From: Pseudoxanthobacter soli DSM 19599
GTDB taxonomy: Bacteria; Pseudomonadota; Alphaproteobacteria; Rhizobiales; Segnochrobactraceae
Length of the DNA stretch: 64,000 nucleotides
Assembly: GCF_900148505.1 (NCBI RefSeq)
Contig: NZ_FRXO01000004.1
Location: 1-64,000, forward strand
Direction of reading: 5' to 3'
Position 1 is the first letter of the stretch. Each line of letters starts with the position of its first letter. The translations under genes and the position numbers were made by a program. This document shows, piece after piece, positions 17,863 to 27,262 of the stretch. The notes under the pieces are model-generated. The model was not told where the DNA came from. It saw only the letters and a list, made by a program, of their open reading frames with translations, and made no database searches.

Positions 17863-19035
17863 ATGACCGGGCTTCGGGCGCACAACGATCAGCCGCTCAA
17901 TTTCTTCTGGTTCATCCCCACCCATGGGGATGGCCGCTATCTCGGCTCGGGCGAGCAGCAGCGCCCGCCCGAGTTCGACTACTTCAAGCAGGTGGCCCAG
18001 GCGGTCGACCGGCTCGGCTATGGCGGCGTGCTTCTGCCGACGGGGCAGAACTGCGAGGATTCCTGGATCACCGCCGCCGGCCTCGCGACCGCGACGGAAC
18101 GGCTGAAATTCCTCGTCGCCCTGCGACCCGGCGTGACCACGCCCGCCTTCGCGGCGCGGCAGACGGCAGGGCTGGACCGGCTTTCCAACGGCCGACTGCT
18201 TCTCAACGTGGTGGTCGGCGGCAATCCGGTCGAACTCGCCGGTGATGGCGTGTTCCTGCCCCACGACGAGCGCTATGCCCAGGCGCGCGAGTTCCTCGAC
18301 ATCTGGAGCGCGCTCGTGGAAGGCAAATCCGTCGATTATGACGGCCGCTACTATCAGGTGAAGGGTGGGCGGCTCGACTTCCTTCCCGTCCAGCGCCCAC
18401 GCCCGCCGCTCTATTTCGGCGGGTCGTCGGAGGCCGGTCATGAACTCGCGGCCGAGCAGGTCGAGCTTTATCTCACCTGGGGCGAGCCGCTCGCGCAGGT
18501 GAAGGAGAAGATCGACGCCGTGCGGGCCCGTGCCGCGGCGAAAGGGCGCCGGATGCGGTTCGGCATCCGCCTGCATTTCATCGTGCGCGAGACCGAGGAC
18601 GAAGCCTGGGCGGCGGCGGACAAGCTGATCAGCCGCATCTCCGACGACCAGATCGCTTCCGCCCAGGAGCGCTTCCTCAAGGAAATGGATTCCGTCGGCC
18701 AGCGACGCATGTCCGCGCTTCACGGCGGGCGCCGCGACAAGCTGGTGGTCGCGCCGAACCTGTGGGCGGGCGTCGGTCTCGTCCGTGGTGGTGCCGGCAC
18801 GGCGCTCGTCGGCGACCCGAAGGCGGTGGCGGCGCGGCTGAGCGAGTATCAGGCGCTCGGCATCGATACGGTGATCGGCTCCGGCTATCCGCATCTCGAG
18901 GAATCCTACCGGGTCGCGGAACTGCTGTTCCCCGAACTTGGCCTTGGTGCCGCCCGGCGCGCGCCGCGTGACGAGATCGCGAACGAGTTCGCCGTCGGCC
19001 ACCACGGCGCTGCGCGGCTGCAGGCGTCGTCATGA
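17863..19035 (+). CDS. ssuD: FMNH2-dependent alkanesulfonate monooxygenase
   Basis: Luciferase-like flavin monooxygenase cleaving the C-S bond of C2-C10 alkanesulfonates to aldehyde and sulfite. 390 aa from ATG 17863 with GAGG nine bases upstream; the earlier GTG at 17854 is less favoured. SsuD signatures: [15 protein letters not shown] at the N-terminus, [29 protein letters not shown] and [15 protein letters not shown]. It needs reduced FMN from a reductase (SsuE), which is not encoded in the cluster. The stop overlaps the ssuC start. Confidence 0.95.
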   Translation: MTGLRAHNDQPLNFFWFIPTHGDGRYLGSGEQQRPPEFDYFKQVAQAVDRLGYGGVLLPTGQNCEDSWITAAGLATATERLKFLVALRPGVTTPAFAARQTAGLDRLSNGRLLLNVVVGGNPVELAGDGVFLPHDERYAQAREFLDIWSALVEGKSVDYDGRYYQVKGGRLDFLPVQRPRPPLYFGGSSEAGHELAAEQVELYLTWGEPLAQVKEKIDAVRARAAAKGRRMRFGIRLHFIVRETEDEAWAAADKLISRISDDQIASAQERFLKEMDSVGQRRMSALHGGRRDKLVVAPNLWAGVGLVRGGAGTALVGDPKAVAARLSEYQALGIDTVIGSGYPHLEESYRVAELLFPELGLGAARRAPRDEIANEFAVGHHGAARLQASS

Positions 19036-19811
19036 GCAAGGCGATGTCGTTCCTGAGGCGCATCGGCGTCGGCTGGCTGCTGCCGGTCGCGATCCTGCTC
19101 TTCTGGGAGGCGTCGTCACGGTTCGGCACCATCCCCTCGAGCGTTCTGCCGGCGCCGAGCGACGTCGCGGCGGCGTTCTGGCGGCTCCTGGAATCGGGCG
19201 AGTTGCTCCGGAACATCTGGGTCAGCACCGGCCGGGCATTCGCGGGCTTCGTCGTGGGCGGGCTGATCGGGCTCGGCTTCGGGCTGGCCAACGGGCTCTC
19301 GTTCCTGAGCCGCGAGATCACCGACACCACGCTGCAAATGGTGCGCAACATCCCGCACCTGGCGCTGATACCGCTGGTGATCCTCTGGTTTGGCATCGAC
19401 GAGGAAGCGAAGCTGTTCCTCGTCGCTCTCGGTGTGTTCTTCCCGATCTACGTGAACACGCTGCTCGGTATCCAGACCGTCGATCCCCAACTCGTGGAAA
19501 TGGGCCGCATCTACGGCATGTCGCCGTCGACGCTGTTCTTCCGGGTGATCCTGCCCGGCGCTCTGCCCTCGATGTTCGTCGGCCTGCGCTATGCCCTCGG
19601 CATCATGTGGCTGACCCTGATCGTCGCGGAGACGATCTCCGCTTCGTCCGGCCTCGGCTACATGGCGATGCAGGCCCGCGAGTTCCTGATGCTCGACGTC
19701 GTCGTGCTTTCGATCCTGATCTACGCCCTGCTCGGCAAGCTTGCCGACAGCGTCGCCCGCGCGCTGGAGAGTGCCTGCCTCAAGTGGCATCCCGCTTTCC
19801 AGGCCGCGTAA
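19032..19811 (+). CDS. ssuC: Aliphatic sulfonate ABC transporter permease
   Basis: Inner-membrane permease subunit, 259 aa, six or so hydrophobic segments, with the EAA loop [31 protein letters not shown] (in part) near residue 160. The BPD-transport motif follows normal spacing. Overlaps the ssuD stop by four bases (ATGA), so it is translationally coupled. Confidence 0.94.
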   Translation: MSKAMSFLRRIGVGWLLPVAILLFWEASSRFGTIPSSVLPAPSDVAAAFWRLLESGELLRNIWVSTGRAFAGFVVGGLIGLGFGLANGLSFLSREITDTTLQMVRNIPHLALIPLVILWFGIDEEAKLFLVALGVFFPIYVNTLLGIQTVDPQLVEMGRIYGMSPSTLFFRVILPGALPSMFVGLRYALGIMWLTLIVAETISASSGLGYMAMQAREFLMLDVVVLSILIYALLGKLADSVARALESACLKWHPAFQAA

Positions 19812-19822
19812 GGAGACCCGCC

Positions 19823-20638
19823 ATGACCGCCTTCGCTCAGCAGCGTCCCGTGCCGGCCTTTCGCGACGAGATACCCGGCGTGACGTCAGCGCCGGCCCGC
19901 GAACCTGCGTTCCGCTTCGAGGGCGTGAGCAAACGCTTCGGCGACAAGACGGTGCTGCACGGCATCGACCTGTCGGTTGCGGCGGGCGAGTTCGTCGCCA
20001 TCGTCGGCAAGAGCGGTTGCGGCAAGAGCACCCTGTTACGGCTGCTCGCGGGGCTGGAAAAGCCGAGCGGCGGCAGGCTCCATCACGCCGGTGATGCCGA
20101 TGCGCGCGGTGACACGCGCATCATGTTCCAGGAGCCGCGGTTGCTGCCCTGGGCCCGGGTGCTCGCGAACGTCGAGGTTGGTCTGACGGGCGCCAGACTC
20201 GGCAGCGAGGGCCGGGACCGCGCGCAGGGTCTTCTTGCCGAGGTTGGGCTCGCGGACCGGGCGAAGGAGTGGCCTTCCGTGCTGTCGGGTGGTCAGCGCC
20301 AGCGTGTCGCGCTCGCCCGAGCACTGGTCGGACGGCCGAAGATCCTCGCGCTCGATGAACCGCTCGGCGCACTCGACGCTTTGACGCGCATCGAGATGCA
20401 GCAGCTTCTGGAGCGCATCTGGCGCCAGCAGGGCTTCACCGCCGTGCTGGTGACGCACGATGTGTCCGAGGCCGTCGCACTGGCCGACCGCGTGATCGTG
20501 ATCGATTCCGGCCGTGTCGCGCTCGACCTTCCGATCCCGGTGCCTCGCCCGCGCCGGCGCGGCTCACCGGAACTCGCCCGGCTCGAAGGCCGTCTGCTAG
20601 ACCTGCTGCTCGGCAGTACGAACGGTCAGGAAAGCTGA
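19823..20638 (+). CDS. ssuB: Aliphatic sulfonate ABC transporter ATP-binding protein
   Basis: Cytoplasmic ATPase of the sulfonate importer. 271 aa from ATG 19823 with AAGGAG eight bases upstream. Walker [10 protein letters not shown] (about residue 64), Q-loop [10 protein letters not shown], signature LSGGQRQR, Walker B ILALDEP and switch histidine VTHDVSEAV are all intact. Last gene of the operon. Its 3' end overlaps the convergent SGNH-like gene by 13 bases, so no terminator space remains between them. Confidence 0.95.
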   Translation: MTAFAQQRPVPAFRDEIPGVTSAPAREPAFRFEGVSKRFGDKTVLHGIDLSVAAGEFVAIVGKSGCGKSTLLRLLAGLEKPSGGRLHHAGDADARGDTRIMFQEPRLLPWARVLANVEVGLTGARLGSEGRDRAQGLLAEVGLADRAKEWPSVLSGGQRQRVALARALVGRPKILALDEPLGALDALTRIEMQQLLERIWRQQGFTAVLVTHDVSEAVALADRVIVIDSGRVALDLPIPVPRPRRRGSPELARLEGRLLDLLLGSTNGQES

Positions 20639-21357
20639 TCCAGATCCTGCAATATCTTTGTCAGCATCAAGCGACCATAAGCCGAGTTCGCGTGATAATC
20701 TCCGGGAGACTTGGCGAACAAGTCCCACATGGCACCGTTCTTGTCGTAAATTTCCGCGGGAGGAAGGTGGTAGGGTATTTCAAGGCGGTCGAATTTATCG
20801 GCGGCATATCTTAGAAAGCGACTATAAATAAGCGCCAGTTCATTGTCGACGAGGTTCATTTTGCGAGCGATTCTGTGATAGCTCGCCGGAACCGGACAAC
20901 ACGAGGCGACCGAAAAGCGGACATTCATGTCCAGAAGATGTTCAAAGAACATCATGGGTTGCTTCAGCGCTTCGTCAATAATGGCTGTGAACGCCGCTTG
21001 CGTCACGAATTGGCGTTGGCTGTCCCAAATGGCGGTTGTGTGAGCTAGCCAATGTTCCGCGTTGATGCAGAAACTCGGATAAAATCCAAATACGAAGACG
21101 AACCGTCTTGCGTCATTTTTCTCAATATATGGCAATCCATCCGCATTCAATTTCTGAAAAATATTCTTGGCCACATCCTGCGTGAACTCGATATTCCCGT
21201 CTATGGATGCAAAAAAGGGTTGCAGGAAATGATAGCCGTGACCGAGCTGGGCCATGCGGATTTCTCCGTGCCGGCTTTGAAACTGAGACTTCTTGCGGAG
21301 ATGAGGAACGGCATCGATCAGAGCGATGATGTGGGAGTCGCCGACGATCTCAAGCAT
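20626..21357 (-). CDS. SGNH-like protein with N-terminal GDSH motif
   Basis: 243 aa, no signal peptide. Opens [13 protein letters not shown], a GDSx nucleophile block of SGNH hydrolase-like proteins, and ends with [18 protein letters not shown], resembling block V with its histidine. Function not identified; such proteins often occur with polysaccharide or glycan genes. Overlaps the upstream GSCFA gene by eight bases. Base composition is clearly lower in GC than the neighbours, and the 3' end runs into ssuB, both suggesting insertion by transfer. Confidence 0.7.
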   Translation of the reverse strand: MLEIVGDSHIIALIDAVPHLRKKSQFQSRHGEIRMAQLGHGYHFLQPFFASIDGNIEFTQDVAKNIFQKLNADGLPYIEKNDARRFVFVFGFYPSFCINAEHWLAHTTAIWDSQRQFVTQAAFTAIIDEALKQPMMFFEHLLDMNVRFSVASCCPVPASYHRIARKMNLVDNELALIYSRFLRYAADKFDRLEIPYHLPPAEIYDKNGAMWDLFAKSPGDYHANSAYGRLMLTKILQDLDQLS

Positions 21358-22429
21358 AGCCGATCTCTTGGGCCTGCATCATCTCCTCACACACAACTTC
21401 GAGATCGCCGATAGACGGCAGAGCATCCGGATTGTCTTCGTCGCAATCGCTCTGCAAGGGGGCAGCGTGTTCCTTGAAAAAATGGGACATTACGTAATCA
21501 ACGCCCGAAGAATTGATCGTTCTAAGATTTGAATCATAAAATATACCGCGCATGGGAGGGGCTGTTATAATTTCAAAAGATGGAAAATAATCGACAAAAT
21601 CAAGCTCGCTCGCCAGATGACCCGCGACCGCCCGCAAAACGGACTTTGAGTACGTCGTGGCTGACAGAACGTGGGCCTCGGTCTTCGTCGCGGTGAGCGG
21701 AACCGGAGAGACGGTCAGAATGAATTTCATGTCTGGATTCAGAGTGCGAACCTTCCCCATGAACGCAACGAGATCCTCAAATATTTCGAAGTAATTGAAA
21801 TTCTTGAACTCGTATTTTTCTTGGTCGAAGGTGCCTGCGACCGTACCAGGGCAGAGAGGAAAGACGGCGCCATCCCGTTTGGATATCCAAGCTTCCGTTA
21901 GTCCGAGCGTGAATATAAAGAGATCAGTCTGTTGAAACATGTCCTTCACGGCGGCAAGATGCGATTGGCGAGACCGCTCAAGTTCCGCTATGCTGCAGAA
22001 AGGCACCGGCTCCAATACAGGACGGAAGGGATCTGCGAATCCCCCCTCTTTTATCCACGGTTCTTCTTCCGGCCTGAAATTCTCAAATGCCCTATCGAAT
22101 GTCTGCAAAAGTTGCCGGGCGGTGTATATGTTGCAAAATCGCGCCGAATAGACACCGTAATTGTAGCTCCTGGAGAGCTTAGAAGGGAGAAGAGGCGGTG
22201 CCGGCTCGAAATCCCTGAAATTAAAGCCATTACGCTTCAAAGCGTTCGAGATGTGTTGGGCAAAGCAGCTGCCTGCCGTCGCAATGCGAGTGCCGAGATC
22301 GATCGAGAATTTTTTTCGATAGAGATCGCTGAGCTGTAAGGGATGCGTGTCGGCGACGGCCTTACGCCATATTGCACGTTCTTCCAGATCGTCATAAGGG
22401 GACTTTTTATTTCCCGGTTGCTGGATCAT
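21350..22429 (-). CDS. GSCFA domain-containing protein
   Basis: 359 aa. The family-naming motif is present as TAGSCFAQHISNAL near residue 52, followed by FIFTLGLTEAWISKRDG and FILTVSPVPLTATKTEAHV, as in GSCFA proteins (an SGNH-related family of uncharacterised hydrolases). Ribosome site AAGGA before ATG 22429. It forms a two-gene unit with the SGNH-like gene by an eight-base overlap. Composition is AT-richer than the flanks. I infer acyl-ester or glycan modification; no substrate is indicated. Confidence 0.85.
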   Translation of the reverse strand: MIQQPGNKKSPYDDLEERAIWRKAVADTHPLQLSDLYRKKFSIDLGTRIATAGSCFAQHISNALKRNGFNFRDFEPAPPLLPSKLSRSYNYGVYSARFCNIYTARQLLQTFDRAFENFRPEEEPWIKEGGFADPFRPVLEPVPFCSIAELERSRQSHLAAVKDMFQQTDLFIFTLGLTEAWISKRDGAVFPLCPGTVAGTFDQEKYEFKNFNYFEIFEDLVAFMGKVRTLNPDMKFILTVSPVPLTATKTEAHVLSATTYSKSVLRAVAGHLASELDFVDYFPSFEIITAPPMRGIFYDSNLRTINSSGVDYVMSHFFKEHAAPLQSDCDEDNPDALPSIGDLEVVCEEMMQAQEIGYA

Positions 22430-22760
22430 ATGTCAGCATCCTTGTGACAGTCATTGAACACACATCCCGGGCGAACGTCCCTCGATCTCCATCGCCAGCA
22501 TGCCTTCAGACCGTGCATTTGGGCACGTCGGGAAGGGGCACATGCCAGCCTGATAAAGGCGTCCAATGCTTGTGCGGGGCTTGTCGCAATTTCTGTTCTT
22601 GTTGGGCGTCCTTTCGACCGTTGTCCGGCTTATGACCCGTCATCGATAGCTTGCGGGAGCCTCCAGGGCCTGGATCCAGCGGTGTGGGGACCGACCGCGA
22701 GCGGTAGCCGCGTCGTGACGTTGGATGTCGGTGTCCTCGGCACGACAAGCCTCATCCACT
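22430..22760. other. Intergenic region upstream of the GSCFA gene
   Basis: About 330 bases between the GSCFA gene start and the end of the P-type ATPase gene, both on the minus strand. It is the likely site of the GSCFA promoter, but no convincing -35/-10 pair, hairpin or small gene was found. Confidence 0.4.
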
Positions 22761-25499
22761 TTATTCCGAGAGGATCTTCAGCCGCCGAAGAACGAGCTTC
22801 TCGATCTCCAGGATCGCCATCAGCGCAACGCCGGCGAGGACCACCAGAACGCCGTCTCCGAGCGACAGACTGCGCGTGTCGAACAGAGCCTGCATGAACG
22901 GCGCATAGGTGAAGGCGAACTGGGCAATGACGAGCGTGCCCAGCGCATAAAGCACCGGCGGTGTTCCGAGCGCGCCTTTCAATGTGACGGACGAAACGTT
23001 CAGGTACCGGACGTTGAAGAGATAGAAGATCTCGAACACCACGATCAGATTCACGACGAGGGTACGCGCCGTCTCGATGTCGTCACCCCGATGTAGCGCG
23101 AGGAAGAACATCCCGAGCGCGCCGAGCGTGAACAGCCCCGACACGAACACGATCCGCCAGACGAGGAACGGCGACAACAACCCCGCGCGCGGCGGGCGCG
23201 GCGGCCGCTCCATCACGCCGGGCTCGGTCGGCTCGAAGGCGAGCACCAGGCCAAGGGTGACCGTGAGGATCAGGTTGATCCAGAGAATCTGCGCCGGTGA
23301 CATCGGCATCGCGAAGCCGAACAGGATCGCCGCGATGACCGTGGCCACCTCGCCGCCGTTGGTGGGAATGGTCCAGGCGATGACCTTGCGGATGTTGTCG
23401 TAGACGGTCCGTCCTTCTCTCACGGCGGCGACGATGGACGCGAAGTTGTCGTCCGTCAGCACCATCTCCGCCGCTTCCTTGGCGGCCTCCGTGCCCTTGT
23501 GACCCATCGCGATGCCCACATCGGCCTGCTTCAGGGCCGGTGCATCGTTGACCCCGTCGCCGGTCATCGCCACGACGGCGCCGCTCGATTGCAGGGCGCG
23601 CACGATCCGCAGCTTGTGTTCCGGGCTGGTGCGGGCGAACACCGCGGCACGGGCTGCCAGCGCGGGCAGGGCAGCATCGTCCGTTCCGTCGAGATCGCCC
23701 CCGGTCACGACCTCGACGCTGTCGCTCAGCTTCAATTCCCGCGCAATGGCTGCGGCGGTCACGGCGTGATCACCGGTGATCATCTTGACCGCGATGCCCG
23801 CCGACCGGCATTCGGCCACGGCATGCACGGCCTCTTCCCGCGGCGGGTCGATGAAGCCGGTCAGACCGAGGAAGACGAGCCCATGTTCGAGGTCATCCGC
23901 CGACAGCGGCCGCTTCATCGCCGTCCTGTCCAGGGTCTTCATCGCGAAGCCGAGCACGCGCTCGCCCTCGCCGGCCGCCGTTGCAATGCGCCGTTCCCAG
24001 GCGTTCACGTCGATGTCGGCTCCCTCTCCACCGGCTTCGCGTTCACAGGTCCTGAGCAGCCGCTCGGGGGCGCCTTTGACGAAGATGACTGTGTCGCCAG
24101 ACGGCGAGGTATGGCGCGTGGCCATGAAGCGATAGCGTGCGTCGAAGGGTATTTCGTCCTCCCTCGGCCACTCCCGCCGAACATGGTCGGGGTCGAGACC
24201 GACCTTCGTGGCCAGGGTGACGAGGGCGCCTTCCATCGGGTCTCCGGCGACGGTCCAGCGGTCGCCGGTGCGTGTCAGGCTCGCGTCGTTGCAAAGCAGG
24301 CCGCAGCGGATGAGTTCCGCCGCCGCTTCGAGCGCGGCGACGTCATCGTCCCCCTCGTTGCTGGCGAGCGTGCCGCCGGGGGTGTAACCGGCGCCGCTGG
24401 CGAACAGGGTATGGCGGCCGGCCATGATGCGGCGGGCCGTCATCTCGTTTCGCGTCAGTGTGCCGGTCTTGTCGGAGCAAATGACGGACGTGGCGCCGAG
24501 CGTCTCGACGGCGGGGAGACGCCGGGTAATGGCGTGGCGCGCCGCCATGCGCCTTACGCCGATGGCAAGCGTGATGGTGATGACGGCCGGCAGCCCTTCG
24601 GGAACCACGCCGACCGCGAGCGCGACCACGGCGATCAACGCCTCGGTCCAGTCGTAATGCCGGACCAGCGTGGCGAAGGCATAAAGGGCAATGGCCGCGG
24701 CGATGGCCGTCCAGGTGAAGCGACGGCCGAACTCATCGATCTGCCGCAGCAGCGGTGTCGTCAGCGGTTCGACGCCGGCGATAAGGTCGCTGATGCGTCC
24801 GATCTCGGTCCGCGTTCCGGTGGCGACCACGATGCCGGTACCCAGGCCGGCGGCGACCAGCGTGCCCGAAAATGCCATCGAAGTGCGGTCGCCGAGCGAC
24901 GCGTGCTCCGCTACGGGCAACGCCTGCTTCTCGGCGGCGAGGGATTCGCCCGTGAGCATCGCCTCGTCGACCTTCAGCCCGTGAGCCTTGAGAAGGCGGA
25001 TGTCCGCCGGGACCCGGTCTCCAGCCTCGACGAGGACGAGGTCGCCCGGCACGAGGTCTGCGACCGCGACGGCAACCTGGTGGCCGTCGCGCCAGACCCG
25101 GGCATGAGGCGCGATCATGTCGCGGATCGCGCTCAGCGCCTTCTCCGCCTTTCCCTCCTGAACGAAGCCGACGATGGCGTTGACGGTCACCACCGCGATG
25201 ATGACGAAGGCATCGATGAGGTGGCCGAGATACCACGCCGCGATAGCCGCACTGAGCAGGAAGTAGATCAGCGTGCTGTTGAACTGCGCGAGGAAGCGCA
25301 GCAGCGGAGGGCGTGCCCTGGCCTGCGGCAGCGCGTTCGGTCCGTGAATTGAAAGCCGCCGCGCCGCCTCGGTCGAACGGAGACCCGTTTCGCTGCCGTC
25401 GAGGATTCGAATGGCTTCGATGGTCGGAAGGGCGTGCCAGCGCAGGTCTTCCAGATCGTCCGACCGTTGATCGGTCGCCTTGCTCTGGGTGTAGGACAT
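22761..25499 (-). CDS. P2-type cation-transporting ATPase (SERCA/PMCA-like)
   Basis: Inner-membrane ion pump, 912 aa. Motifs in order: actuator loop MLTGESLAAEKQ (about 185), TM4 VVPEGLPAVITITLAIG (about 305, the PEGL calcium-pump type), phosphorylation site SDKTGTLTRNE (about 345), nucleotide-domain VKGAPERLL (about 480), hinge TGDGVNDAPALKQADVGIAMG (about 645), then a C-terminal membrane domain of about six helices. The family exports or sequesters Ca2+, Mn2+ or related cations; the ion cannot be decided here. Monocistronic. Confidence 0.9.
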   Translation of the reverse strand: MSYTQSKATDQRSDDLEDLRWHALPTIEAIRILDGSETGLRSTEAARRLSIHGPNALPQARARPPLLRFLAQFNSTLIYFLLSAAIAAWYLGHLIDAFVIIAVVTVNAIVGFVQEGKAEKALSAIRDMIAPHARVWRDGHQVAVAVADLVPGDLVLVEAGDRVPADIRLLKAHGLKVDEAMLTGESLAAEKQALPVAEHASLGDRTSMAFSGTLVAAGLGTGIVVATGTRTEIGRISDLIAGVEPLTTPLLRQIDEFGRRFTWTAIAAAIALYAFATLVRHYDWTEALIAVVALAVGVVPEGLPAVITITLAIGVRRMAARHAITRRLPAVETLGATSVICSDKTGTLTRNEMTARRIMAGRHTLFASGAGYTPGGTLASNEGDDDVAALEAAAELIRCGLLCNDASLTRTGDRWTVAGDPMEGALVTLATKVGLDPDHVRREWPREDEIPFDARYRFMATRHTSPSGDTVIFVKGAPERLLRTCEREAGGEGADIDVNAWERRIATAAGEGERVLGFAMKTLDRTAMKRPLSADDLEHGLVFLGLTGFIDPPREEAVHAVAECRSAGIAVKMITGDHAVTAAAIARELKLSDSVEVVTGGDLDGTDDAALPALAARAAVFARTSPEHKLRIVRALQSSGAVVAMTGDGVNDAPALKQADVGIAMGHKGTEAAKEAAEMVLTDDNFASIVAAVREGRTVYDNIRKVIAWTIPTNGGEVATVIAAILFGFAMPMSPAQILWINLILTVTLGLVLAFEPTEPGVMERPPRPPRAGLLSPFLVWRIVFVSGLFTLGALGMFFLALHRGDDIETARTLVVNLIVVFEIFYLFNVRYLNVSSVTLKGALGTPPVLYALGTLVIAQFAFTYAPFMQALFDTRSLSLGDGVLVVLAGVALMAILEIEKLVLRRLKILSE

Positions 25500-25853
25500 C
25501 CTTGCGGCTCGCTTTGCTATCCGGAGCGGAAGAGATCTTCATCCCGCAGCCCCGCTATGCCGCGACCGTGATGAGATCGCCTTGCCAGTCTGTCACGCCG
25601 AAAAACGCCTCCCAACTCCGTAGAATCCCTGACCCGGCGCAACAAATCGTGATGGTTCCGGTCTTTATGGTCCCGATTCTTGGGGGGGAGCCGCGGATCG
25701 TCTGAAGCGCGGTGGGTTCAGCTTGGTTCCGAAACCGGTGCCCCTGTCCGATAAGCACACTGCAATGGCGTTCAAGACCAGGTGCGTACGGCCGGCTAGC
25801 TCATCTGGAAGCGAGCCGATGCCCAGTGGGGGACGAGGTTCGCGCCCACTCGA
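25500..25853. other. Intergenic region, nothing recognised
   Basis: About 350 bases between the divergent ATPase and DUF2000 genes. No hairpin, repeat or conserved operator was seen. Promoters for both genes should lie here but are not obvious. Confidence 0.4.
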
Positions 25854-26312
25854 ATGCCGGAGATGACCGTGACTCAAGCAGAACAGATGGACCCGCGAGA
25901 CGCCGCCGAGCCGAGCCGTTGCGTCATCGTGGTCGACGCAAGCCTGCCGGTGGGGCGCGCCGCGAATGCCGCTGCCGTCATCGCGCTCACTATGGGCCGG
26001 AAGCGGCCGGAACTTGCAGGTCCCGATCTCGTCGATGGCGCGGGCGCGGTCCATCCGGGCCTCATCTCCATCGGGATCTCCATCCTCGGCGCTGCGGGCA
26101 CCGAACTCGCGGCGGTCCGCGCAAAGGCGCTCGCCAGAGGCATCGAGGTGGTGGATTTCCCTGCGCAGGGCCAGGAGACCACCGACTACACCCTGTTCTC
26201 CGCCGAAGTCTCGCGGTGCGACGCGGATGCGCTGCACTATGTCGGCGTCGGGCTCTACGGTCCGCGCAAGGCGGTGGGAAAGATCGTCGGCAAATATGCC
26301 CTGCTGGGATAA
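25854..26312 (+). CDS. DUF2000 family protein
   Basis: 152 aa (or 149 aa from ATG 25863). DUF2000 marks: CVIVVDASLPVGRAANAAAVIALTMG near residue 23, ADALHYVGVGLYGPRKAVGKIVGKYALLG at the C-terminus. The family has a peptidyl-tRNA-hydrolase-II-like fold, but no activity is established. Its stop lies three bases from the end of a convergent AraC-type regulator gene. Confidence 0.8.
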   Translation: MPEMTVTQAEQMDPRDAAEPSRCVIVVDASLPVGRAANAAAVIALTMGRKRPELAGPDLVDGAGAVHPGLISIGISILGAAGTELAAVRAKALARGIEVVDFPAQGQETTDYTLFSAEVSRCDADALHYVGVGLYGPRKAVGKIVGKYALLG

Positions 26313-26315
26313 CGC

Positions 26316-27146
26316 TCAGGCGGCGGCGAGCCGGGCCTCGCGATAGGCGCCGGGCGTGACGCCCATGCGCGCCCGAAAGCTGCGCGTGAAGTGGGCCTGA
26401 TCGGCGAAGCCGGCCACGTTTGCGACCTCAGCCAGGGGAAGGCCGCGCCTTATCAGGTCCAGCGCCGCACGGATACGGGCCTGACGCTGGTAGCCGTGCG
26501 GCGTCATCCCCGTCTCGCGCTCGAACGCGCGGTAAATCCGGAAGGGCGGCAGCCCCGATGCGCTCGCGATCTCCGCGAGGCTGACACGCCGGTCCAATCG
26601 GGCGTCGAGAAAGTCGCGCGCCCGCTCCACCGCGCGGGTTTCCCGGCCAGTCTCGGATTCGACGTCCGACTGCGATATGTGTCGCTCGAACAGCCGTCGC
26701 GAGAATGCAAGATAATGTTCGTCCCGCAAAAGCTTTGATGCCGATTGCTCATAACTTGCGTGAACGGCGAGAAAAGTCTGTGCCAGTTGCGCGTCGCGGA
26801 TGACCGGGCCACGCAATGCAGCGGCCGGCCGCTCTTTCTGGAAGAGCCGGCGGTGCAGGCCGTCGAGATCGACGTAGATGGTGCGCTGGCTCCAGCCGGC
26901 GTCATCCACCGGCCATCCGGCATGCGGCTCGTCGGCATCGATGGCGTAGAGGTCGCCCTCGCGGGCCACGAACTCCCCGCCCTTCATCCGGATGCGGATC
27001 GCGCCGCCGGTGATGAGGGCGAAACAGGCGGTGTCGTGAGTGTGAAGATCGTAGGCGAAGTCGCCGAAGCGCGCGCGCAGGAATTCGGCGCCGAGGTCGT
27101 CGGCGTACCAGATCGTCGCTTCCGTGGCTGGCCGCGGGGTTGGCAT
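26316..27146 (-). CDS. AraC family transcriptional regulator with N-terminal cupin domain
   Basis: 276 aa from ATG 27146. N-terminal AraC-binding cupin (about residues 10-120; HTHDTACFALITGGAIRIRMKGGEF, then AIDADEPHAGWP), linker, and two-helix-turn-helix DNA-binding domain (about 175-275; VSLAEIASASGLPPFRIYRAFERETGMTPHGY, then LAEVANVAGFADQAHFTRSFRARMGVTPGAYR). The reading frame extends upstream to 27218, but that part has no family similarity. Target unknown; the DUF2000 gene is a neighbour, but convergent. Confidence 0.87.
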   Translation of the reverse strand: MPTPRPATEATIWYADDLGAEFLRARFGDFAYDLHTHDTACFALITGGAIRIRMKGGEFVAREGDLYAIDADEPHAGWPVDDAGWSQRTIYVDLDGLHRRLFQKERPAAALRGPVIRDAQLAQTFLAVHASYEQSASKLLRDEHYLAFSRRLFERHISQSDVESETGRETRAVERARDFLDARLDRRVSLAEIASASGLPPFRIYRAFERETGMTPHGYQRQARIRAALDLIRRGLPLAEVANVAGFADQAHFTRSFRARMGVTPGAYREARLAAA

Positions 27147-27262
27147 GGCCCAGCATATCCATCTCGCGCCGCCCACGGAAGACGCACGCGATCCCCGGCC
27201 GCTGCCATCAGTGGCCACGGCTGTGCGTCAGGCTGGGGGCGTCCGCCGGTCAGCGGCGCGCT

